25,732 bases of DNA from the NCBI GenBank assembly GCA_004802725.1, contig SGPM01000368.1:1-25732 (forward strand), in the 5' to 3' direction. The notes under the pieces are model-generated. The model saw only the letters and a program-made list of their open reading frames with translations, ran no database searches and was not told the DNA's origin. Below, piece after piece: positions 1 to 9,487 of this stretch. Source of the stretch: Antrodiella citrinella (Eukaryota; Basidiomycota; Agaricomycetes; Polyporales; Steccherinaceae). Position 1 is the stretch's first letter. Each line of letters opens with the position of its first letter. Position numbers and translations under genes: made by a program.

Positions 1-252
1 GCCATTTCTTCGTCTATGGTGATAAGAGTGGTACTAACCAAGATTGACACCGCGTTGTTTTCGAAGAGTGAAGACGTCTCGTTCCGAAGGGAACTGCGCG
101 CGGCTGTCAATATTCACGGTGTCGACGCCTTCGTCGTGCTTCGAAGAGAGTCCGTGCTTGAGGATGTTTGAAAGTTTGTGCATGTCAGGAGTATGTCTCT
201 GTGTCCTATCGTGTTCAAGGATGGATCCCGGATTAAGTAACTCCTTGTCCAT
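1..252 (-). CDS. GH5 family glucan 1,3-beta-glucosidase-like protein, 5' end only (partial)
   Basis: First coding exon of a minus-strand gene cut by the window edge. The ATG is at 252 and the exon runs to about 39 (71 codons plus one base), followed by a plausible donor (GTTAGT, 38-33). The N-terminus MDKELLNPGSILEHDR has no evident signal peptide. The exon ends in RKQRGVNL (residues 64-71), which resembles the conserved RGVNLG(S/G)W segment opening the catalytic barrel of fungal GH5 exo-beta-1,3-glucanases. Such enzymes hydrolyse beta-1,3-glucan of the cell wall; lack of a signal peptide would suggest an intracellular member. The catalytic glutamates lie outside the window, so activity cannot be judged. 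The next acceptor is not certain within the remaining 38 bases. The gene is divergent from the AP-3 beta gene, with 109 bp between start codons. The assignment rests on one motif and is moderate. Confidence 0.6.
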
Positions 253-361
253 TCCGGGCAATTTTGAATCGGGCCGGGGTGATGACTAATCCGCTACTGT
301 GTCATTCAACGTTCTCAGTCTCTCTGCCCAGTCCGTATCTTCGTGAACACACTCCCTCACC
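253..361. promoter_or_regulatory. Short shared intergenic region of a divergent gene pair
   Basis: Only 109 bp separate the start codons of the GH5-like gene (minus) and the AP-3 beta gene (plus), so both 5' UTRs and core promoters must lie here or overlap coding sequence. There is no clear TATA box. The stretch before the plus ATG is rich in C and T (for example cactccctcacc before 362), common near fungal transcription starts. A shared promoter is inferred from the geometry alone. Confidence 0.4.
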
Positions 362-3357
362 ATGGCCGGGATTAACCTCAATGCTATCACGGAAAATGCA
401 ACGCGCTTTGGTACGCGTTTGCAGGAAACCATCTCCGAACACACACGCGAATTCGCCTTGTCTCGCGGGTCGGGCACCTCCTACTTTGACATGCCAGAGG
501 AGCGAGTGCGCAATATCCGGAATCAGCTGGACTCGAGCAGTGACAGGGAGAAGTTGGATGCGATGAAACGTTTGATAGCAGTGCGTACTATCCCCTTCTC
601 GGTATATATCCAATCAGCAAACGCTCATTCACGCAGCTCATTTCCAAAGGTCGGGACGTCTCCGAGTTCTTTGCTCAGGTAGTCAAGAACGTTGCATCCC
701 ACAACATCGAAATCCGCAAGCTCGTTTACATCTATCTCCCGCGATACGCAGAGCAGGAACCCGATTTAGCGCTGCTGTCTATCAATACCTTCCAGAAGGA
801 CCTGTCCGATCCCAATCCGCTCATTCGTGCCATGGCACTTCGTGTCCTTTCGGGAATCAGAGTGTCGATGATTGGTAGCATCGTAGTACTAGCTATCAAG
901 AAGTGTGCCGCGGACATAAGTCCGTACGTCAGAAAAGCCGCAGCACTTGCTATACCCAAGCTCTATAGGTGCGCCGCCAAGACTGTAACTCATCTCCATG
1001 TTGCAGCCCTCATGTATTCATATAAGTAGTCTGGACACCGCACATCAGCCTGAGCTGATCACAATCATATCTGGCCTTCTGCGAGATAAATCTCCGCTTT
1101 CCACTGGAAGCGTCATCGTCGCGTTCGAAGCAGTATGCCCGACCAGACTGGATCTCTTGCACCAACATTACCGACGTCTATGTCGAACCCTCGTCGATAT
1201 GGATGAATGGGGGCAGGCTAACCTGCTCACCCTACTGACCCGATATGCTCGCACGATGCTGTCTCGGCCCATCGTGACGCTGGGAGAAAAGGCGGACCCC
1301 CAAGAAGAGGTAGACCAAGACTTGAAGTTACTTCTCTCTTCATCAGAGCCATTGTATCATTCGAATAACCCCGCGGTACGTTTTTCCTTCCTAAGATATG
1401 ACCTGCGCAGTGCGCTCATTCGTTTCAGGTCGTACTCGCGGTTGCCCGAGTTTTCTACTACCTTGCACCCCCGTCTGAAATCAAGAAGATGGCATCTCCA
1501 CTCATTCGGCTCCTGCACGTCTCGTCCGAGGTGGAACGCGTCGCTCTCGCATACCTGCTCATTGTGTCACACACTCAAGCAGTAAGTGACCAAGCTCCCG
1601 AGGTTTTGACGTATGCTCACCAAATCGCCGTCAGTCTTTGCTAGCGCCACATTATCCTGCGTTCTTTGTCCGGTCAGACGACATCCGTCCAATAAAGCAA
1701 GACAAGATGCAGTTACTGAGGATAGTGATATCAGCTGATAACTATCAGGCTCTGCTACGTGAGTTCATCGTCAGTGCATTTTTCCCCTTCCGCACTATTT
1801 TTAACATATATTGGATGGTAGCATTATGTAGATGACCCAGATGATGAACTTGTGGCCCACGCTGTTCAGGCCATAGGATACTGCGCCCGTGTCGTTCCCG
1901 AATCCACTCAACAATGTCTGAATGCGTTGATGAGCTTCATTCAGAGCCCTCATGGTACGCCCCTACGTCTAATCAATTTGACACGTATCTTACCCGTGTA
2001 CTTGACTAGACACGGTCGTGGGGAATGCCGTTTTCGTTCTCAAATCCCTCGTTCAGATCCGACTTCACAAGCAAGACACGACGACCGTGTCCGCCGCTTA
2101 TTCTCCAATGGCCATCATCTCCCTCCTAGCGTACAGAATAGACGAGATCCATCATTCGAAAGCTAGGGCTTGTGTTATTTGGCTGGTCGGACAGTATGCT
2201 GCTGCAACACCCAATGGGGAGAATGGAGCGGTGCTACGACCATCCGGGATTGAAGGTGTTGCTGCGTGGGCTCCGGACGACCTACGGAAAGCTGCGACAT
2301 CTTTCGCTAAAGAGGTTCGTGTTGATATGCGAGACTCATCCGCGCAATTCATTGACACCTTCGCACCCAGGATTCCATCGTCAAATTGCAAACCATCACC
2401 CTCTCTGCCAAACTATTGGTGTTGAACCCTACCGATCGGACGCTCAGTCTTCTGTCCCGCTATGTCCTGTCGCTGGCGCGATACGACTTGAACTTTGACG
2501 TGCGTGATCGGGCGCGGTCGATTGCGTCGCTTCTGGCTGGCGTCACGAATACCTCGAGTGTGAGTCTATACCCGGACGAGGAGAATGGATACGAGGAGAA
2601 ATATGCGGGTGTGGTGCTACGTCGGGAGCAGGTCAGGATGGTGTTGTTCGAAGGCAAACAAGATGTCACCGAGGATGGGATCAAGTCATGTAAGCACTTC
2701 ACGCACCGTCATCCAACCCATTCATATTGATTTTTGGTGCTGAATACAGACGACCCACACGCACTCCTCGGCTCAATCCGCAGCATAACCAACCGCGACA
2801 CCTACAACAATATCTACCTCCCCGACTGGCTCGAGAACGGGATCGACTCGTCCTTGCGAGACAGCGCCGACGACGCGGCGCCACAGCCCATGGCAGCGGT
2901 CACTTCCCTCTCCTCCGTCGCTGTGCCCCGCTCGATCGCGTCATCTAGTCGGAACACACCTGTGGTGCTGACACCGACGGGCCCGTCACCTGCGGGGTCG
3001 TTTAGCGGGGGACAGGAGGCGACGAATAAGGTCGGGTGGACAGATCTGGATAAGTTCTACGAAGAGGGTAGTGAGGACGAAGAAGAGGAAGACGATGACG
3101 ACGAGGAAGAAGAGGAAGACGTTGAGGAGGAAGAGGAAGAGGAGGAGGAAGAGGAGGACGCCAGCAAGGAGGATGCCGAGGAAGAGGAGGAGGCGGAGGA
3201 TGGCCACAGCGTTGCTGAGGATGACGCAAGCGACGAAGTCGAAGGTGATGATGACTCGCCCAGCAACCGCATTGTTCACGCTGCCGCACCTGTGGAGACA
3301 CTTGGTGCATCGCCTTGGCAAACGGAGCCACTTCCTGAACCGCCTCACTCGGAATGA
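362..3357 (+). CDS. apl6: AP-3 adaptor complex subunit beta (beta3-adaptin, Apl6-like)
   Basis: Large subunit of the AP-3 coat complex, which sorts cargo from Golgi/endosomes to the vacuole. Nine exons: 362-580, 637-968, 1027-1375, 1429-1581, 1635-1769, 1822-1954, 2010-2314, 2371-2689, 2750-3357. They sum to 2553 nt, giving 850 aa; introns are 52-60 bp. Residues 1-650 form the adaptin N-terminal helical-repeat trunk, with family signatures such as [50 protein letters not shown] and DMDEWGQ. The fifth donor was placed to give [15 protein letters not shown], which fits the adaptin pattern. After residue 650 comes a Ser-rich linker and then a strongly acidic hinge (about 753-826). The C-terminus is short, with no obvious folded ear domain. 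The length is close to fungal AP-3 beta proteins and shorter than animal ones. The gene appears intact. Confidence 0.95.
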
Positions 3358-4783
3358 CGACTGTCACAACGCAGAAAAAAGTTTCTTTCGAGTGGTGTGG
3401 TATTGTGGCCTAATGATTATTGTTGTCCATCTGCGATCCGTGGAATGCTGTTGTGCCGTCGAGCCACTTATACCATGCGGGTATTAGGTTCCATACTCTG
3501 GTAGTCTCGTTACGGTGGGCAATTTAGCGATCCAGACGGAGGAAGGGGCCCAAACCTGAACCAGTGTGGCGATGAGCATATGTCGAAATCCGGCATAAGG
3601 CCCAGCCCGGGACCCTCTGTACCCTCGCGTGCTCACGGTGCACCCCTGGGCCCCTGCCATCACAATTATTGTTCTGCGTCGTGCAGTCCGCATGTTTGTT
3701 GTTTATTGTTCACCTGAGCTCCGCGAGATATTGATCGGTCGATTTAGTGTATGAGGGTCCAGTGTAATTTGTTTCGAAATTCGAATGAGGACTACAACGG
3801 ACACGCTGTATCACTTGTTTGTGCTATAATACACATACCGCGAGGGGATCTTGCGCCTCTACAGAGTTTTGTCTTGTTCTCATGTTGTTATATTCCGAAA
3901 GATCTGGTCGGCGGGCCGGAGCATGCCGTGACGAGTCTCTCAGAAACGCACCCCAAACCGCTTAGAAATGGATCTTAACACGTCGTTCGCAAGTATCGGT
4001 GTTATGGCGGACGTCTGTTGCAACAGACAAGTACATACATAGTAGTCACATGCAGTCTGCGTGCACGTAGCATTCCTCAGTCCGTACTGTCATTAGTCGA
4101 GCCCGCTCCTCGACTCGGTTCAAGTTCGATGGCGCCCCTGGGCCTCCCTCTTCAATGCGTCCAACGACCTGAGTAGTGGATCACCGTGGTACTATTGGTT
4201 GGTGTTGGAAGCAGGCGCTCGAATCGTGCATCACGACGAGACTGTATCGCCTGACGAAAAGACATCTATACTGACGTCCCTCTGTGACCACTGACAGTGA
4301 CACCTGTGACAGCGAGCGAGCTTCCATAAGAACCTACAACTCCGAAACTCCGATCGACAAGCTTTTCCGATTTGTTCGTCAAGAGATCCACGTTCACAAG
4401 AACTCGAAGAACTATAAGGTTGCAGGATTTGTAATGTAGGACACCACAATCAACGGAGTACAAACTCGGATACGATAACATGAATATAAGTAACTTGGTA
4501 GCACCGTAGCAACGAATGTACAAGTACAATCTGGTGAATCAGCTAATAATCTGGAGGTATGTTGACAAACACTAAGAGTCATAAGCTGAACGTGAAATCG
4601 TGGAAGGGTCGAGACAATAAATGGAGGGATGAGGAATCTGAGTCAACTGGTCGTGGAAACTTTGAGAAAGCATAAACAGATCTGGGGGAAACTCGGGTTC
4701 GGACAAAAATTGTTGTATGAGGCAGAGTTCTGCAATTTTTGGGATCAGCGAAGGTTCTACACGGTATGATGAACTCGGAGGAG
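3358..4783. other. Intergenic region without a supported gene
   Basis: The 3' UTR of the AP-3 beta gene begins here. Short ORFs occur, for example a 75-codon plus-strand ORF at 3751-3978 and a minus-strand ORF at 4572-4787 just downstream of the small minus-strand gene, but none has a recognisable domain or convincing splice structure. The 4572-4787 frame could be reached from the upstream gene by a GTAAGT..TAG intron at about 4786-4745, but that splice would create a TAA stop at the junction, so it was not joined. No repeat or RNA gene was recognised. Confidence 0.5.
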
Positions 4784-5194
4784 TCACTTACATGCTGCTG
4801 ATGCCACCACCGTTACCGACATCAAAGTTGTCCCGTCTACAATCCAGCCCTCCCGAAGCAGATGCAGACCGCCTTTGACTGCATCACGCACAGTATTGGC
4901 ATTCGCTCCATCCTGGAGTGTCACCCACACATGCAAAGAGCGCACGTGATTGACTCCCCTGGGGGCGTTGATAGCGAAGTTCACTCGTTGCGGGTTGGTT
5001 CGAGTCTTGATCGATCTGTGCAGGTAACAGTCTGCGACTGTCCTGGAATGGAAGATAACATGGGGAAGCGTGAAAAACTCGTAGTTTGGGTCGAAGGGCA
5101 GGAGATCTTCGGGTGTGATTGGAGCCAAGACGAGGAGATCGTGGAACTCCAAGAGTGCCGCTATCAATGGAGGTAGCCCTACATTGGCGGCCAT
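4784..5194 (-). CDS. Hypothetical protein, 136 aa
   Basis: Single-exon ORF with ATG at 5194, in the context AACTCACGCAATG, and a TATA-like element about 75 bp upstream (5268-5277). The translation is protein-like: a hydrophobic N-terminus (MAANVGLPPLIAALLEFHDL) and a middle section ending in RSLHVWVTLQDGANANTVRD (about residues 86-105). It ends CK and a TGA next to a good donor; splicing instead with either visible acceptor gives TAA at once, so the product is about 135 aa in all cases. The VNFAINAPRGV..LHVWVT..TVRDAV pattern vaguely recalls the DUF6699 core (WDM..PP...TI....VTVQDVL) seen in three other genes here, but the resemblance is weak and the family's terminal DCLG-type motif is missing. 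I do not recognise the function. Confidence 0.45.
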   Translation of the reverse strand: MAANVGLPPLIAALLEFHDLLVLAPITPEDLLPFDPNYEFFTLPHVIFHSRTVADCYLHRSIKTRTNPQRVNFAINAPRGVNHVRSLHVWVTLQDGANANTVRDAVKGGLHLLREGWIVDGTTLMSVTVVASAACK

Positions 5195-5267
5195 TGCGTG
5201 AGTTCGAAGAGTTGATATGAGTATGACTGGGAAGTGGGTCGAGGTAGAGGATCCGACGATGTGGTGA

Positions 5268-5277
5268 GTATATATAC
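5268..5277 (-). promoter_or_regulatory. TATA-like element upstream of the 136-aa ORF
   Basis: The palindromic string gtatatatac lies about 75 bp upstream of the minus-strand ATG at 5194, a spacing typical of a TATA box. It is supported by position only. Confidence 0.35.
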
Positions 5278-5317
5278 AAGTTTCAATTCCGACTCCGAGT
5301 CAAAATACATACATTAA

Positions 5318-5560
5318 TTAGACACGGTGCCAGTCGCCGTTCGGACCATTGTGAAATTGGATGTTGTTGTACCGGAATTTTTGGAAACATGCGTCGCTGA
5401 GACCACTCGTTCGGACCAACATGTCTGCAGTCAAGTTGACATCGATGGTCATTGTTCTTCCTCCGAGTTGGGCGTTTACTGTAACGTGACAGCGCCAATT
5501 AATATGTTGCGTTCTGGAACGCTGTGACAACGACATAATGTCACGGTCTATATATATCAC
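5318..5560 (-). other. Possible small coding ORF (80 codons, or 45 from an internal ATG)
   Basis: A minus-strand ORF whose last 45 codons (starting MTIDVNLTADMLVR and ending NGPNGDWHRV) look more protein-like than most random ORFs in the window. It lies between two TATA-like elements and is divergent from the kinase-like gene. It may be a small gene, an exon or a relic; no family was recognised. The full-length start overlaps the TATA element of the kinase gene, so the internal ATG is preferred. Confidence 0.25.
5549..5557 (+). promoter_or_regulatory. TATA-like element of the kinase-like gene
   Basis: The string tatatatat lies about 95 bp upstream of the ATG at 5651. It makes 5651 the first ATG downstream of a probable transcription start and argues against a start further upstream. 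Confidence 0.4.
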
Positions 5561-5650
5561 GGTCGCGTGGGTCTATCCAAGGTACCACTTTCTTCGGAGG
5601 ACAATAGCAGCTTCAACTGGCATCCTATCTTCATCCTATTCATCGCACCT

Positions 5651-6818
5651 ATGGACTCGGAAATCGAATTATATCAATGGCAAGAAGACGAGCACAGGGC
5701 TTTACGAGAACGGGGGCTTTCTCAGCATCGTCTCCTCAAATGTGTATGCGCCGTCTGTGTCTTGCTGCCAAATCTTACTCACTCTTACACCTCAGAATTA
5801 CAACGGACGAGTCCGTGTCATCAACTTCCAGTGGGTGGTGAAATCTGTCGACAAGCAGTCTCCGGAAGCGAGGACTTTAGCAGCACTTATGGAGCTCAAG
5901 GATCTGAGGTCAAAGCAAAACCACAGTATTCCCGCCGAACTCGTCGACTGCAGTAACACGATAGTGGTGATCATGCCCTTTCTCATGGTTATCGAGTCAG
6001 TCACCTGGTGGCAATTCCCCCTCAATGTGCTCTTCGAGTCCATGTCGAATTTGATTGAGGTACGCCATCCGTTTGTTGTGATTGGTCGCCTCATTGGGAC
6101 TAACATCATATATGATAGGGTTTGAAATTCATGCACGGTCAGCACATCGCACATGTTGTGAGTGCCACAGTGAAGTACTTGAGTCGTAATGACGACGGCA
6201 TCCTCACATCGATATTTCACAGGATATTCACACTACCAATGCGGTGTTCAGTGAAAACAACGTTGTGGCTGGGGACTTCAAGATACCCCGCTTCAAAACC
6301 TTCTACATAGATTTTGGTTCCTCGCGATATATACCACCAGGCGCCGATCCAGTTATACAAGACTACGAAGAAAGGGGCGGCCATTACGATCCGCCGCAGG
6401 GCCTCAACGATGTGGACGTGTTCGCCTATGACGTATTCGCGCTTGGAAGCTTATTCAAAGATATGATTGAGGTATGTGCTTGTTCGAGTCTGACGGTACT
6501 TGATCAAAATTGATATATGTTCAGCACGCAGGACGCTATTCTCCGCACCGAGGCCACATCCCTCGAAGCGTGTCACTGTTCACTGAGAAGTTGACATGTG
6601 ATCAGGATATACACCGACCCAATATTCGCCAAACACAGGCCGTTTGGACTGAACTGCATAGGCGGATAAAGTTGCAAAGCAACAGAGTGTGGTTGTCCCA
6701 TGAGTGAGTGTCGTGATGCGACTCAAATCCTGTCATTTCTGAGGATCTCGATACTAGGCAACGCCTTGCAGCTGAGATCCATAGCTGGGAACAAGTTGCG
6801 AAATTGTTTCGCCTCTAA
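5651..6818 (+). CDS. Compact protein-kinase-like protein (fungal lineage-expanded type)
   Basis: Six exons: 5651-5743, 5796-6059, 6119-6157, 6223-6471, 6525-6703, 6758-6818 (885 nt, 294 aa); introns 52-65 bp. The kinase fold is recognisable. VVK at 45-47 supplies the ATP-anchoring lysine and E55 the likely helix-C glutamate. GLKFMHGQHIAH precedes a catalytic loop reading HVDIHTTN (131-138), where the usual HRD arginine is Val but the catalytic Asp133 and Asn138 remain. IDFGSS carries DFG at 162-164. No glycine-rich loop is visible, and the N-lobe before Lys47 is very short. The C-lobe contains DVFAYDVFALGSLFKDMIE and ends in WTELHRRI..HSWEQVAKLF. This layout resembles small kinase-like proteins expanded in Agaricomycetes. 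Active and pseudokinase status are both possible. A truncated paralog lies at 8636-9026. Confidence 0.75.
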
Positions 6819-8635
6819 GGACTACTCAGAAAGCAAGAAATACCGTCGCCACAGTCAATACGTGTCTCTGAGCGCTTGACAGCAGTGACAATTATGGGTT
6901 ATTCTCTTTGTATTTGATAGGTTACTACTTGTTATATGGTGGATGTGTGTATTGTGATATTACTGTATAGGACGATGCGATTTGAATGATTAGAAACTAT
7001 CTACCAGTTGAAGCTTGAATGTTGAACGTTGCCAGTCAACTGGTTTAGCCTGTGAGCAGGCCTGAGCGATTACCCAAATGTTCGGAGCGGTGGTACTAAC
7101 GCATCATTGAGCTAGACTCGGGTATCCAGGAAACTAGGAGTCAGGTCTTACTGAGATCCAATGCGCCAGAGAGGGGGGGAGGGTCGGTACTTGGTACTAG
7201 ATCGTCGAGTCGAAAACTTTAGAAAAGGGTGGAGGTGCCAGTGTATACTAGGCTCGCGTGGGAGGAATAAGGGGCGGCCGTGTCGCGAACATGTGCGAAT
7301 GGACCTGCCACGCTGGCGAGCTTTTCCCTGGGCCTCTGCATCACTGCCAAATGCCCATCAGGAAGAGGAGCACGCCGTTGCGCGCTGCGATTGTACCCAC
7401 AGTCAACCAAGGAAGTGCTTTGGGTTCGCAATTGTTTGTGAGAAGCTGAGATCTCTCGGTAGAGCCGGTATCCTCCCGGTGCCCCGCAAGCGATACTGGT
7501 ATTTACATGAGGTTTCGGAGGTTTGTATGAACACGGCAGGGATGCGGATAGTTCTCCTCCAACGCTGCGTTACAGTCCGCCCACTATAATAACCGAAATG
7601 ATCAAAGCGATAGTTGTAGATGAAAGAAATGTATTGAATGTAACTACCACATACTATGTCAACGAGTCCCATATGTACATGATTACGCTTGACTCTCAGG
7701 TGGCAGCCGCACGGCAGACATTCGAACAACGTTCAGCAGAAAATATGTACATACAACGAGATTGTCAGTGAGAGAAATGGTGATAGCAGAATGTAAATAC
7801 ATACCTGTATCTGTGCGGTGTTCTATAGACTATAGCACAGAGGCGGTGAGAACCGGCTCAGGCTGCCGGGCGCATAGAACGATTGAATTACCACACCAAT
7901 AGTTACTGATGGATTATCCGCCAGTAAAAGACCTGGGCGAGTATGAGCCTAATATTCGACGACGAAGGAAGTGTACAGGACGTACCGAAATCCGAGAGCA
8001 GCAGGCGAACGTGTCGTTGTTTCGGAGAAGGCTTTGATCTTCGTTAGTTCGACTCTTGTCCCGTTGGCGATAAACACGCACCTGGATATCCTGAACGCTT
8101 ATCCTACGCGTCATTTTAGTGCTACAGAACAACGATATGTCAGTGGAGTGAAGGAACACGTGAAAAGAGCACATACTGTATAACCACGTCCTTGTACGTT
8201 CCTACGCATGAGAGTCCCCCCGTCTGATGCATCGTCTAAGAACGAGTAGACTCACCTGTGTGTAAGCCCCGAAGCGGCTGCTATTCTGCGATGAGGTACA
8301 TACGAGAGAAGATGAAGCGATGGTGGTGATGGTATGAGGCAAGTATGAGGACAAGAGCCCGGGCCGCCTCCGAATCCTTCCAAGCGCCGTAATCCCCGCG
8401 TTTTTCCTGTCGTGCACTATGCAGCTGCAGCCTGCGCGTGAAGGTCGTTGCGGTCTCTCTGACACTCTCTCGTACGGTCCTGAACATTACTGTTCACACA
8501 AGAATTCACGCCGCTTAGTACATCCTTGCCAACAAGGCCTAGTTTCACCTCTCATCAAGATCTCATTCCTTTCCCGTCCGAGTCGTACATCTCCGTCAAC
8601 TTTCCTTTGATTTCTTTCCCCTCCCTCCTCGTAAA
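6819..8635. other. Intergenic region with only short, unassigned ORFs
   Basis: No supported gene. Short ORFs with mildly protein-like sequence occur near 7599-7771 (MIKAIVVDERNVLN...) and 7971-8183 (...ALIFVSSTLVPLAINTH...), without a recognisable family or splice model. An 8-bp inverted repeat, ccagttga at 7004-7011 and tcaactgg at 7036-7043, lies about 190 bp after the kinase-like stop codon. The last 60 bp before 8636 are strongly C/T-rich and probably form the core promoter and 5' UTR of the following gene fragment. Confidence 0.45.
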
Positions 8636-9026
8636 ATGAGCTATACAAAACGCTTAACATGGCCTTCAGATGAGATCCGTGCAATGACATCCCATCTTGG
8701 TAGGAACTTGAATGAATTTTATACGGATAAGCATGTACGTGATTATTTCAAGTTCAAACTACCGAACGCTGATCATTTAGAATTACAACGGGCGAGTTGC
8801 TGCCCTTCGTGATCTGCGCTCTTCGGATAACGAGTTCTTGGGAACAATGGCCAGGTCTATCGAGAAAGATTCTGCGGAATTTACCATCTTGTCCTTACTT
8901 CTGAGCCCCGAGCTCCAGGGAAAGAGGCTGAATCACACGCTTCCCGCGAAGCTGGTGGTCTGCGAAAGCACCATTCTGATCTTGATGCCTCATCTTTATA
9001 CTGTAACTTTACAAGATATGCCGTAG
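8636..9026 (+). pseudogene. Truncated kinase-like paralog (N-terminal lobe only)
   Basis: Two exons, 8636-8734 and 8781-9026, encode 114 aa around a 46-bp intron. The intron sits at the same place as intron 1 of the kinase-like gene at 5651: in both, exon 2 starts with AAT TAC AAC and encodes NYNGRV. The two proteins then align through KSVDKQSPEA / RSIEKDSAEF, NHSIPAELV / NHTLPAKLV and IVVIMPFL / ILILMPHL. The ATP-anchoring lysine position reads Arg here. Homology stops after ILILMPHLYTV. The catalytic loop, DFG and the whole C-lobe are missing, and a TAG at 9024-9026 ends the frame inside sequence belonging to the opposing DedA-like gene. The C/T-rich leader and intact splice sites mean it could still be transcribed. 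It is best read as a gene cut by a rearrangement. Confidence 0.75.
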
Positions 9027-9487
9027 CAAATGACAATACGGTATGGGTAGATGTCTCTGTACTTCTTGAGCAGAGCATTTAGTGCTTGCAGCTCGGGGAA
9101 CGTCTTGGGGATTTTCAAATACGGACGGTCCGCCCTGTGATGGCATAGTGAGCTTAAGATTCAAGGGTCGTAGAAGGGAACGCACTCTTCGAGGGTCGGC
9201 AGGGCCAGCCACAAGGTGCCGCCAAGGAATGCAGTGCTCAGCACAAAAATAAGAGCCATCTTGAGAGTGGCATTGAAGAGGATCCTTCGTTGGGACAGTT
9301 GTGACGGAGCAGTGGTGCCATACGAGCCGGACGGCGTGTTGGAGAGCAACCCTGTGCGCTCTGCTGCGACGCCGTGGACGGTCGCCATGGAGTATTCGGA
9401 TCTGTTGTCAGCGACGGGAGCGTTGTTGTCGCCGTCGATATCAACCATGAGCGAGGGGGGCGGGACGGTGAGTAAGACGTTGAGCAT
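8996..9487 (-). pseudogene. Truncated TVP38/TMEM64-like (SNARE-associated Golgi, DedA/VTT) membrane protein, N-terminal part
   Basis: Minus-strand exons about 9448-9186 (ATG at 9448; an in-frame ATG at 9487 adds 13 residues) and 9134-8996, with a 51-bp intron. Counted from 9448, the frame encodes 133 aa. It has a polar cytosolic leader, one clear membrane segment (about residues 62-83, TLKMALIFVLSTAFLGGTLW), then ALPTLEE-ADRPYLKIPKTF, ELQALNALLKKYRDIYPYRI and VICY. This order matches fungal VTT-domain proteins, which continue with several more membrane helices and act at Golgi/ER membranes. Here family-like sequence ends at VICY (about 9023), and the frame reads through to a TAA at 8996-8998 inside the kinase fragment. 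The catalogue-length protein (300 aa or more) is therefore missing its membrane core. No remainder was found in the window. Confidence 0.7.

Noticed and set aside
2986..3487. Several ORFs overlapping the acidic tract, including a poly-Ser frame on minus and a Lys/Arg-rich frame on plus
   Set aside because: They are shadows of the GAG/GAA-rich hinge of AP-3 beta read in other frames.
4572..4787. Second exon for the 136-aa minus-strand protein
   Set aside because: Both visible acceptors create an immediate TAA at the splice junction.
5538..5741. Alternative start of the kinase-like gene at 5538 in another frame (MSRSIYITVAW...)
   Set aside because: It overlaps the TATA-like element. The ATG at 5651 with the GTATGC donor at 5744 joins in phase and gives a better N-terminus.
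7161..7589. Cys-containing ORF with slight DNA similarity (around 7365-7390) to 12800-12830
   Set aside because: The match is short and interrupted, reading frames do not give a common protein, and it could be chance.
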